Source: Coriaria nepalensis
Lineage: Eukaryota > Streptophyta > Magnoliopsida > Cucurbitales > Coriariaceae
Direction of reading: 5' to 3'
DNA: 64,000 nucleotides
Assembly: GCA_027186245.1 (NCBI GenBank)
Contig: CP114490.1
Coordinates: 5,409,001 to 5,473,000, forward strand
Position numbers and translations under genes: made by a program
In this document: piece after piece, positions 38,692 through 51,029 of the stretch
Layout: every line of letters begins with the position of its first letter
Position numbering within the stretch: the stretch's first letter is position 1
Notes under the pieces: generated by a model
What the model was told of the DNA's origin: nothing
The model's input: only the letters and a program-made list of their open reading frames with translations
Database searches by the model: none

Positions 38692-41246
38692 TCTCCTCAA
38701 CCCACTAAATCATATGAATAAGGTTGAAACGAATTTTATTTTCGCACTTCAAACACAAGTTTCGTGCATAACATGGTAATGATCTTTGAAGGACATGTGT
38801 GCCTGTTTTTCACCTTAGACTCAGTTGAATGTGTCTCTTCAAGACACTAAACGATTTGAAAGATATTCAAATGAATTCTATTTTCACACATCAAACACAA
38901 ATTCCGTGCATAACTTGCTAGTGATCATATAAGGACAGTTGTGTCTTTGTTTCACCTGAAAATCATTTCAATGAGTCTTCTTAAGCCACTAAATCATTCT
39001 AATGAGATTCGAATGAATTCTATTTTCGCACTTCAAACACAAGTTTCGTGCATAACATTCAGATGATATTTCAAGCAAACGTGTGCTTTTGTTTTACATG
39101 AAACTCAATTCAATGAGTCTCCTCAACACGCTAAATCATATGAATAAGGTTCGAACGAATTTTATTTTCGCACTTCAAACACAAGTTTCGTGCATAACAT
39201 GGTTATGATCTTTGAAGAACATGTGTGCCTGTTTTTCACCTTAGACTCATTTGAATGTGTCTCTTCAAGACACTAAACCATTTGAATGATGTTCAAATAA
39301 ATTCTATTTTCACACATCAAACACAAATTCCGTGTATAACTTGCTAGTGATCATATAAGGACAGTTGTGTCTTTGTTTCACCTGAAAATCATTTGTATGA
39401 GTATTCTCAAGCCACCAAATCAATCAAATGAGATTCGAATGAAATCTATTTTCGCACTTCAAACACAAGTTTCATGCATAACATTCTAATGATATTTCAA
39501 GCAAACGTGTGTTTTTGTTTCATAGGAAACTCAATTCAGTCACTCTGCTCAAGCCACTAATCATATGATAAAGGTTCGACCGAATTCTATATTTGCACTT
39601 CGAACAGAATCTTCGTGCATAACATGCTAATGATCTTTGAAGGACAGGTGTGCCTGTTTTGCAGCTTAGACTCATTTGAATGTGTCTCTTCAAGACACTA
39701 AACCATTTGAATGATGTTCAAATGAATTCTATTTTCACACATCAAACACAAATTCCGTGCATAACTTGCTAGTGATCATATAAGGACAGTTGTGTCTTTG
39801 TTTCACCTAAAAATCATTTCTATGAGTATTCTCAAGCCACCAAATCATTCTAATGAGATTCGAATGAAATCTATTTTCGCACTTCAAACACAAGTTTCAT
39901 TCATAACATTCTAATGATATTTCAAGCAAACGTGTGTTTTTGTTTCATAGGAAACTCAATTCAGTGACTCTCCTCAAGCCACTTAATTATATGATCAAGG
40001 TTCGAACGAATTCTATATTTGCACTTCCAACAGAATCTTCGTGCATAACATGCTAATGATCTTTGAAGGACAGGTGTGCCTGTTTTTCAGCTTAGACTCA
40101 TTTGAATGTGTCTCTTCAAGACACTAAACCATTTGAATGATGTTCAAATGAATTCTATTTTCACACATCAAACACAAATTTCTTGCATAACTTGCTAGTG
40201 ATCATATAAGGACAGTTGTGTCTTTGTTTCACCTGAAAATCATTTCATTGAGTCTTCTCAAGCCACTAAATCATTCAAATGAGATTCGAATGAAATCTAT
40301 TTTCGCACTTCAAAAACAAGTTTCGTGCATAACATTCAGATGATATTTCAAGGAAATGTGTGCGTTTGTTTCGCAGGAAACTCAATTTAGTGAGTCTCCT
40401 CAACCCACTAAATCATATGAATAAGGTTGAAACGAATTTTATTTTCGCACTTCAAACACAAGTTTCGTGCATAACATGGTAATGATCTTTGAAGGACATG
40501 TGTGCCTATTTTTCACCTTAGACTCAGTTGAATGTGTCTCTTCAAGACACTAAACGATTTGAAAGATATTCAAATGAATTCTATTTTCACACATCAAACA
40601 CAAATTTCTTGCATAACTTGCTAGTGATCATATAAGGACAGTTGTGTCTTTGTTTCACCTGAAAATCATTTCATTGAGTCTTCTCAAGCCACTAAATCAT
40701 TCAAATGAGATTCGAATGAAATCTATTTTCGCACTTCAAACACAAGTTTCGTGCATAACATTCAGATGATATTTCAAGCAAACGTGTGCTTTTGTTTTAC
40801 ATGAACCTCAATTCAATGAGTCTCCTCAACCCGCTAAATAATATGAATAAGGTTCGAACGAATTTTATTTTCGCACTTCAAACACAAGTTTCGTGCATAA
40901 CATGGTAATGATCTTTGAAGAACATGTGTGCCTGTTTTTCAGCTTAGACTCATTTGAATGTGTCTCTTCAAGACACTAAACCATTTGAATGATGTTCAAA
41001 TGAATTCTATTTTCACACATCAAACACAAATTCCGTGTATAACTTGCTAGTGATCATATAAGGACAGTTGTGTCTTTGTTTCACCTGAAAATCATTTCTA
41101 TGAGTATTCTCAAGCCACCAAATCATTCTAATGAGATTCGAATGAATTCTATTCTCGCACTTCAAACACAAGTTTCGTGCATAACATTCTAATGATATTT
41201 CAAGCAAACGTGTGTTTTTGTTTCATAGGAAACTCAATTCAGTCAC

Positions 41247-42096
41247 TCTGCTCAAGCCACTAATCATATGATAAAGGTTCGACCGAATTCTATATTTGCA
41301 CTTCGAACAGAATCTTCTTGCATAACATGCTAATGATCTTTGAAGGACAGGTGTGCCTGTTTTTCAGCTTAGACTCATTTGAATGTGTCTCTTCAAGACA
41401 CTAAACCATTTGAATGATGTTCAAATGAATTCTATTTTCACACATCAAACACAAATTCCGTGCATAATTTGCTAGTGATCATATAAGGACAGTTGTGTCT
41501 TTGTTTCACCTGAAAATCATTTCTATGAGTATTCTCAAGCCACCAAATCATTCTAATGAGATTCGAATGAATTCTATTCTCGCACTTCAAACACAAGTTT
41601 CATTCATAACATTCTAATGATATTTCAAGCAAACGTGTGTTTTTGTTTCATAGGAAACTCAATTCAGTCACTCTGCTCAAGCCACTAATCATATGATAAA
41701 GGTTCGACCGAATTCTATATTTGCACTTCGAACAGAATCTTCGTGCATAACATGCTAATGATCTTTGAAGGACAGGTGTGCCTGTTTTTCAGCTTAGACT
41801 CATTTGAATGTGTCTCTTCAAGACACTAAACCATTTGAATGATGTTCAAATGAATTCTATTTTCACACATCAAACACAAATTCCGTGCATAATTTGCTAG
41901 TGATCATATAAGGACAGTTGTGTCTTTGTTTCACCTGAAAATCATTTCTATGAGTATTCTCAAGCCACCAAATCATTCTAATGAGATTCGAATGAAATCT
42001 ATTTTCGCACTTCAAACACAAGTTTCGTGCATAACATTCAGATGATATTTCAAGGAAATGTGTGCTTTTGTTTCACAGGAAACTCAATTTAGTGAG
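41247..42096 (+). repeat. Tandem duplication of an A5-type unit (2 x 425 bp)
   Basis: Units 41247 and 41672 both begin tctgctcaagccactaatc and share cataatttgctag in subunit B, a change seen elsewhere only at 44441. Each is 425 bp because of the one-base loss in ccactaatc. The first has atcttcttgcataac, shared with 44291. Confidence 0.82.
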
Positions 42097-42522
42097 TCTC
42101 CTCAACCCACTAAATCATATGAATAAGGTTGAAACGAATTTTATTTTCGCACTTCAAACACAAGTTTCGTGCATAACATGGTAATGATCTTTGAAGGACA
42201 TGTGTGCCTGTTTTTCAGCTTAGACTCATTTGAATGTGTCTCTTCAAGACACTAAACCATTTGAATGATGTTCAAATGAATTCTATTTTCACACATCAAA
42301 CACAAATTTCTTGCATAACTTGCTAGTGATCATATAAGGACAGTTGTGTCTTTGTTTCACCTGAAAATCATTTCAATGAGTCTTCTCAAGCCACTAAATC
42401 ATTCAAATGAGATTCGAATGAAATCTGTTTTCGCACTTCAAAAACAAGTTTCGTGCATAACATTCAGATGATATTTCAAGGAAATGTGTGCTTTCGTTTC
42501 GCAGGAAACTCAATTTAGTGAG

Positions 42523-45074
42523 TCACCTCAACCCACTAAATCATATGAATAAGGTTGAAACGAATTTTATTTTCGCACTTCAAACACAAGTTTCGTGCAT
42601 AACATGGTAATGATCTTTGAAGGACATGTGTGCCTGTTTTTCACCATAGACTCAGTTGAATGTGTCTCTTCAAGACACTAAATGATTTGAAAGATATTCA
42701 AATGAATTCTATTTTCACACATAAAACACAAATTCCGTGCATAACTTGCTAGTGATCATATAAGGACAGTTGTGTCTTTGTTTCACCTGAAAATCATTTC
42801 AATGAGTCTTCTTAAGCCACTAAATCATTCTAATGAGATTCGAATGAATTCTATTTTCGCACTTCAAACACAAGTTTCGTGCATAACATTCAGATGATAT
42901 TTCAAGCAAACGTGTGCTTTTGTTTTACATGAAACTCAATTCAATGAGTCTCCTCAACCCGCTAAATAATATGAATAAGGTTCGAACGAATTTTATTTTC
43001 GCACTTCAAACACAAGTTTCGTGCATAACATGGTAATGATCTTTGAAGAACATGTGTGCCTGTTTTTCAGCTTAGACTCATTTGAATGTGTCTCTTCAAG
43101 ACACTAAACCATTTGAATGATGTTCAAATGAATTCTATTTTCACACATCAAACACAAATTCCGTGTATAACTTGCTAGTGATCATATAAGGACAGTTGTG
43201 TCTTTGTTTCACCTGAAAATCATTTCTATGAGTATTCTCAAGCCACCAAATCATTCTAATGAGATTCGAATGAATTCTATTCTCGCACTTCAAACACAAG
43301 TTTCGTGCATAACATTCTAATGATATTTCAAGCAAATGTGTTTTTGTATCACATGAAACTCAATTCAGTGACTCTCCTCAAGCCACTTAATTATATGATC
43401 AAGGTTCGAACGAATTCTATATTCGCACTTCAAACAGAATCTTCGTGCATAACATGCTAATGATCTTTGAAGGACAGGTGTGCCTGTTTTTCACCTTAGA
43501 CTCATTTGAATGTGTCTCTTCAAGACACTAAACCATTTGAATGATGTTCAAATGAATTCTATTTTCACACATCAAACACAAATTCCGTGCATCACTTGCT
43601 AGTGATCATATAAGGACAGTTGTGTCTTTGTTTCACCTGAAAATCATTTCTATGAGTATTCTCAAGCCACCAAATCAATCAAATGAGATTCGAATGAAAT
43701 CTATTTTCGCACTTCAAACACAAGTTTCATGCATAACATTCTAATGATATTTCAAGCAAACGTGTGTTTTTGTTTCATAGGAAACTCAATTCAGTCACTC
43801 TGCTCAAGCCACTAATCATATGATAAAGGTTCGACCGAATTCTATATTTGCACTTCGAACAGAATCTTCGTGCATAACATGCTAATGATCTTTGAAGGAC
43901 AGGTGTGCCTGTTTTTCACCTTAGACTCATTTGAATGTGTCTCTTCAAGACACTAAACCATTTGAATGATGTTCAAATGAATTCTATTTTCACACATCAA
44001 ACACAAATTCCGTGCATAACTTGCTAGTGATCATATAAGGACAGTTGTGTCTTTGTTTCACCTGAAAATCATTTCTATGAGTATTCTCAAGCCACCAAAT
44101 CAATCGAATGAGATTCGAATGAAATCTATTTTCGCACTTCAAACACAAGTTTCATGCATAACATTCTAATGATATTTCAAGCAAACGTGTGTTTTTGTTT
44201 CATAGGAAACTCAATTCAGTCACTCTGCTCAAGCCACTAATCATATGATAAAGGTTCGACCGAATTCTATATTTGCACTTCGAACAGAATCTTCTTGCAT
44301 AACATGCTAATGATCTTTGAAGGACAGGTGTGCCTGTTTTTCAGCTTAGACTCATTTGAATGTGTCTCTTCAAGACACTAAACCATTTGAATGATGTTCA
44401 AATGAATTCTATTTTCACACATCAAACACAAATTCCGTGCATAATTTGCTAGTGATCATATAAGGACAGTTGTGTCTTTGTTTCACCTGAAAATCATTTC
44501 TATGAGTATTCTCAAGCCACCAAATCATTCTAATGAGATTCGAATGAAATCTATTTTCGCACTTCAAAAACAAGTTTCGTGCATAACATTCAGATGATAT
44601 TTCAAGGAAATGTGTGCTTTTGTTTCACAGGAAACTCAATTTAGTGAGTCTCCTCAACCCACTAAATCATATGAATAAGGTTGAAACGAATTTTATTTTC
44701 GCACTTCAAACACAAGTTTCGTGCATAACATGGTAATGATCTTTGAAGGACATGTGTGCCTGTTTTTCAGCTTAGACTCATTTGAATGTGTCTCTTCAAG
44801 ACACTAAACCATTTGAATGATGTTCAAATGAATTCTATTTTCACACATCAAACACAAATTTCTTGCATAACTTGCTAGTGATCATATAAGGACAGTTGTG
44901 TCTTTGTTTCACCTGAAAATCATTTCATTGAGTCTTCTCAAGCCACTAAATCATTCAAATGAGATTCGAATGAAATCTATTTTCGCACTTCAAAAACAAG
45001 TTTCGTGCATAACATTCAGATGATATTTCAAGGAAATGTGTGCTTTTGTTTCACAGGAAACTCAATTTAGTGAG
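42523..45074 (+). repeat. Truncated superblock 4 (6 units)
   Basis: Begins with the superblock start type (A1, B2 with cacataaaac, C4, then an A2 unit) and ends with the superblock end type (A5 unit with cataatttgc, then A1 with ttcttgcataac). It holds only six units: 42523, 42949, 43373, 43799, 44224, 44649. It therefore looks like a superblock with most of its interior removed. The A box of the first unit reads tcacctcaac, a private change. Confidence 0.75.
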
Positions 45075-48000
45075 TCTCCTCAACCCACTAAATCATATGA
45101 ATAAGGTTGAAACGAATTTTATTTTCGCACTTCAAACACAAGTTTCGTGCATAACATGGTAATGATCTTTGAAGGACATGTGTGCCTGTTTTTCACCTTA
45201 GACTCAGTTGAATGTGTCTCTTCAAGACACTAAACGATTTGAAAGATATTCAAATGAATTCTATTTTCACACATAAAACACAAATTCCGTGCATAACTTG
45301 CTAGTGATCATATAAGGACAGTTGTGTCTTTGTTTCACCTGAAAATCATTTCAATGAGTCTTCTTAAGCCACTAAATCATTCTAATGAGATTCGAATGAA
45401 TTCTATTTTCGCACTTCAAACACAAGTTTCGTGCATAACATTCAGATGATATTTCAAGCAAACGTGTGCTTTTGTTTTACATGAAACTCAATTCAATGAG
45501 TCTCCTCAACCCGCTAAATCATATGAATAAGGTTCGAACGAATTTTATTTTCGCACTTCAAACACAAGTTTCGTGCATAACATGGTAATGATCTTTGAAG
45601 AACATGTGTGCCTGTTTTTCAGCTTAGACTCATTTGAATGTGTCTCTTCAAGACACTAAACCATTTGAATGATGTTCAAATGAATTCTATTTTCACACAT
45701 CAAACACAAATTCCGTGTATAACTTGCTAGTGATCATATAAGGACAGTTGTGTCTTTGTTTCACCTGAAAATCATTTCTATGAGTATTCTCAAGCCACCA
45801 AATCATTCTAATGAGATTCGAATGAATTCTATTCTCGCACTTCAAACACAAGTTTCGTGCATAACATTCTAATGATATTTCAAGCAAATGTGTTTTTGTA
45901 TCACATGAAACTCAATTCAGTGACTCTCCTCAAGCCACTTAATTATATGATCAAGGTTCGAACGAATTCTATATTCGCACTTCAAACAGAATCTTCGTGC
46001 ATAAGATGCTAATGATCTTTGAAGGACATGTGTGCCCGTTTTTCACCTTAGACTCATTTGAATGTGTCTCTTCAAGACACTAAACCATTTGAATGATGTT
46101 CAAATGAATTCTATTTTCACACATCAAACACAAATTCCGTGCATAACTTGCTAGTGATCATATAAGGACAGTTGTGTCTTTGTTTCACCTGAAAATCATT
46201 TCTATGAGTATTCTCAAGCCACCAAATCAATCAAATGAGATTCGAATGAAATCTATTTTCGCACTTCAAACACAAGTTTCATGCATAACATTCTAATGAT
46301 ATTTCAAGCAAACGTGTGTTTTTGTTTCACAGGAAACTCAATTCAGTCACTCTGCTCAAGCCACTAATCATATGATAAAGGTTCGACCGAATTCTATATT
46401 TGCACTTCGAACAGAATCTTCGTGCATAACATGCTAATGATCTTTGAAGGACAGGTGTGCCTGTTTTTCACCTTAGACTCATTTGAATGTGTCTCTTCAA
46501 GACACTAAACCATTTGAATGATGTTCAAATGAATTCTATTTTCACACATCAAACACAAATTCCGTGCATAACTTGCTAGTGATCATATAAGGACAGTTGT
46601 GTCTTTGTTTCACCTGAAAATCATTTCTATGAGTATTCTCAAGCCACCAAATCATTCTAATGAGATTCGAATGAAATCTATTTTCGCACTTCAAACACAA
46701 GTTTCGTGCATAACATTCAGATGATATTTCAAGGAAATGTGTGCTTTTGTTTCACAGGAAACTCAATTTAGTGAGTCTCCTCAACCCACTAAATCATATG
46801 AATAAGGTTGAAACGAATTTTATTTTCGCACTTCAAACACAAGTTTCGTGCATAACATGGTAATGATCTTTGAAGGACATGTGTGCCTGTTTTTCACCTT
46901 AGACTCAGTTGAATGTGTCTCTTCAAGACACTAAACCATTTGAATGATGTTCAAATGAATTCTATTTTCAAACATCAAACACAAATTCCGTGTATAACTT
47001 GCTAGTGATCATATAAGGACAGTTGTGTCTTTGTTTCACCTGAAAATCATTTCTATGAGTATTCTCAAGCCACCAAATCATTCTAATGAGATTCGAATGA
47101 ATTCTATTCTCGCACTTCAAACACAAGTTTCGTGCATAACATTCAGATGATATTTCAAGCAAACGTGTGCTTTTGTTTTACATGAAACTCAATTCAGTGA
47201 CTCTCCTCAAGCCGCTAAATCATATGATCAAGGTTCGAACGAATTCTATATTCGCACTTCAAACAGAATCTTCGTGCATAACATGCTAATGATCTTTGAA
47301 GAACATGTGTGCCTGTTTTTCACCTTAGACTCATTTGAATGTGTCTCTTCAAGACACTAAACCATTTGAATGATGTTCAAATGAATTCTATTTTCACACA
47401 TCAAACACAAATTCCGTGCATAACTTGCTAGTGATCATATAAGGACAGTTGTGTCTTTGTTTCACCTGAAAATCATTTCTATGAGTATTCTCAAGCCACC
47501 AAATCATTCTAATGAGATTCGAATGAATTCTATTCTCGCACTTCAAACACAAGTTTCGTGCATAACATTCTAATGATATTTCAAGCAAATGTGTTTTTGT
47601 ATCACATGAAACTCAATTCAGTGACTCTCCTCAAGCCACTTAATTATATGATCAAGGTTCGAATGAATTCTATATTCGCACTTCAAACAGAATCTTCGTG
47701 CATAACATGCTAATGATCTTTGAAGGACATGTGTGCCCGTTTTTCACCTTAGACTCATTTGAATGTGTCTCTTCAAGACACTAAACCATTTGAATGATGT
47801 TCAAATGAATTCTATTTTCACACATCAAACACAAATTCCGTGCATAACTTGCTAGTGATCATATAAGGACAGTTGTGTCTTTGTTTCACCTGAAAATCAT
47901 TTCTATGAGTATTCTCAAGCCACCAAATCATTCTAATGAGATTCGAATGAAATCTATTTTCGCACTTCAAACACAAGTTTCATTCATAACATTCTAATGA

Positions 48001-48477
48001 TATTTCAAGCAAACGTGTGTTTTTGTTTCATAGGAAACTCAATTCAGTGACTCTCCTCAAGCCACTTAATTATATGATCAAGGTTCGAACGAATTCTATA
48101 TTCGCACTTCAAACAGAATCTTCGTGCATAACATGCTAATGATCTTTGAAGGACATGTGTGCCCGTTTTTCACCTTAGACTCATTTGAATGTGTCTCTTC
48201 AAGACACTAAACCATTTGAATGATGTTCAAATGAATTCTATTTTCACACATCAAACACAAATTCCGTGTATAACTTGCTAGTGATCATATAAGGACAGTT
48301 GTGTCTTTGTTTCACCTGAAAATCATTTCAATGAGTCTTCTCAAGCCACTAAATCATTCAAATGAGATTCGAATGAAATCTATTTTCGCACTTCAAAAAC
48401 AAGTTTCGTGCATAAGATTCAGATGATATTTCAAGGAAATGTGTGCTTTTGTTTCGCAGGAAACTCAATTTAGTGAG
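45075..48477 (+). repeat. Truncated superblock 5 (8 units)
   Basis: Starts with the same start element as 1, 13606, 28489 and 42523. Unit starts: 45075, 45501, 45925, 46351, 46776, 47202, 47626, 48052. It contains a chimeric junction at 47160-47230, where a C4 end is followed by an A3-like subunit with gccgctaaatcatatgatc. The same junction recurs at 56942-57012. Confidence 0.7.
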
Positions 48478-51029
48478 TCTCCTCAACCCACTAAATCATA
48501 TGAATAAGGTTGAAACGAATTTTATTATCGCACTTCAAACACAAGTTTCGTGCATAACATGGTAATGATCTTTGAAGGACATGTGTGCCTGTTTTTCACC
48601 TTAGACTCAGTTGAATGTGTCTCTTCAAGACACTAAACGATTTGAAAGATATTCAAATGAATTCTATTTTCACACATAAAACACAAATTCCGTGCATAAC
48701 TTGCTAGTGATCATATAAGGACAGTTGTGTCTTTGTTTCACCTGAAAATCATTTCAATGAGTCTTCTTAAGCCACTAAATCATTCTAATGAGATTCGAAT
48801 GAATTCTATTTTCGCACTTCAAACACAAGTTTCGTGCATAACATTCAGATGATATTTCAAGCAAACGTGTGCTTTTGTTTTACATGAAACTCAATTCAAT
48901 GAGTCTCCTCAACCCGCTAAATAATATGAATAAGGTTCGAACGAATTTTATTTTCGCACTTCAAACACAAGTTTCGTGCATAACATGGTAATGATCTTTG
49001 AAGAACATGTGTGCCTGTTTTTCACCTTAGACTCATTTGAATGTGTCTCTTCAAGATACTAAACCATTTGAATGATGTTCAAATGAATTCTATTTTCACA
49101 CATCAAACACAAATTCCGTGTATAACTTGCTAGTGATCATATAAGGACAGTTGTGTCTTTGTTTCACCTGAAAATCATTTCTATGAGTATTCTCAAGCCA
49201 CCAAATCATTCTAATGAGATTCGAATGAATTCTATTCTCGCACTTCAAACACAAGTTTCGTGCATAACATTCTAATGATATTTCAAGCAAATGTGTTTTT
49301 GTATCACATGAAACTCAATTCAGTGACTCTCCTCAAGCCACTTAATTATATGATCAAGGTTCGAACGAATTCTATATTCGCACTTCAAACAGAATCTTCG
49401 TGCATAACATGCTAATGATCTTTGACGGACATGTGTGCCCGTTTTTCACCTTAGACTCATTTGAATGTGTCTCTTCAAGACACTAAACCATTTGAATGAT
49501 GTTCAAATGAATTCTATTTTCACACATCAAACACAAATTCCGTGCATAACTTGCTAGTGATCATATAAGGACAGTTGTGTCTTTGTTTCACCTGAAAATC
49601 ATTTCAATGAGTCTTCTCAAGCCACTAAATCATTCAAATGAGATTCGAATGAAATCTATTTTCGCACTTCAAAAACAAGTTTCGTGCATAACATTCAGAT
49701 GATATTTCAAGGAAATGTGTGCTTTTGTTTCGCAGGAAACTCAATTTAGTGAGTCTCCTCAACCCACTAAATCATATGAATAAGGTTGAAACGAATTTTA
49801 TTATCGCACTTCAAACACAAGTTTCGTGCATAACATGGTAATGATCTTTGAAGGACATGTGTGCCTGTTTTTCACCTTAGACTCAGTTGAATGTGTCTCT
49901 TCAAGACACTAAACGATTTGAAAGATATTCAAATGAATTCTATTTTCACACATAAAACACAAATTCCGTGCATAACTTGCTAGTGATCATATAAGGACAG
50001 TTGTGTCTTTGTTTCACCTGAAAATCATTTCAATGAGTCTTCTTAAGCCACTAAATCATTCTAATGAGATTCGAATGAATTCTATTTTCGCACTTCAAAC
50101 ACAAGTTTCGTGCATAACATTCAGATGATATTTCAAGCAAACGTGTGCTTTTGTTTTACATGAAACTCAATTCAATGAGTCTCCTCAACCCGCTAAATCA
50201 TATGAATAAGGTTCGAACGAATTTTATTTTCGCACTTCAAACACAAGTTTCATGCATAACATGGTAATGATCTTTGAAGAACATGTGTGCCTGTTTTTCA
50301 CCTTAGACTCATTTGAATGTGTCTCTTCAAGACACTAAACCATTTGAATGATGTTCAAATGAATTCTATTTTCACACATCAAACACAAATTCCGTGTATA
50401 ACTTGCTAGTGATCATATAAGGACAGTTGTGTCTTTGTTTCACCTGAAAATCATTTCTATGAGTATTCTCAAGCCACCAAATCATTCTAATGAGATTCGA
50501 ATGAATTCTATTCTCGCACTTCAAACACAAGTTTCGTGCATAACATTCTAATGATATTTCAAGCAAATGTGTTTTTGTATCACATGAAACTCAATTCAGT
50601 GACTCTCCTCAAGCCACTTAATTATATGATCAAGGTTCGAACGAATTCTATATTCGCACTTCAAACAGAATCTTCGTGCATAACATGCTAATGATCTTTG
50701 AAGGACACGTGTCCCCGTTTTTCACCTTAGACTCATTTGAATGTGTCTCTTCAAGACACTAAACCATTTGAATGATGTTCAAATGAATTCTATTTTCACA
50801 CATCAAACACAAATTCCGTGCATAACTTGCTAGTGATCATATAAGGACAGTTGTGTCTTTGTTTCACCTGAAAATCATTTCTATGAGTATTCTCAAGCCA
50901 CCAAATCAATCAAATGAGATTCGAATGAAATCTATTTTCGCACTTCAAACACAAGTTTCATGCATAACATTCTAATGATATTTCAAGCAAACGTGTGTTT
51001 TTGTTTCATAGGAAACTCAATTCAGTCAC
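48478..51029 (+). repeat. Tandem duplication of a three-unit block (2 x 1276 bp)
   Basis: Units 48478, 48904, 49328 are followed by near-copies at 49754, 50180, 50604, an exact 1276-bp step. Both first units share the otherwise rare attttattatcgc, which marks them as products of one event, and both carry cacataaaac. The third units differ in subunit C, so the duplicated segment probably starts and ends inside subunit B or C rather than at my arbitrary unit boundary. Confidence 0.85.

Larger units (their letters stand above)
28489..42522 (+). repeat. Superblock 3 (33 units, lacks the diverged core)
   Basis: Third copy, 14034 bp. Unit starts: 28489, 28915, 29339, 29765, 30189, 30613, 31037, 31463, 31889, 32313, 32737, 33163, 33587, 34013, 34437, 34863, 35289, 35715, 36140, 36564, 36990, 37416, 37840, 38266, 38692, 39118, 39544, 39969, 40395, 40821, 41247, 41672, 42097. 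The first units match superblocks 1 and 2, and the last two units (41672-42522) match 12755-13605 and 27638-28488. The older diverged units of 5109-9774 are absent. Their place is taken by local amplifications of ordinary units, so total length stays near 14 kb although content differs. Confidence 0.85.
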
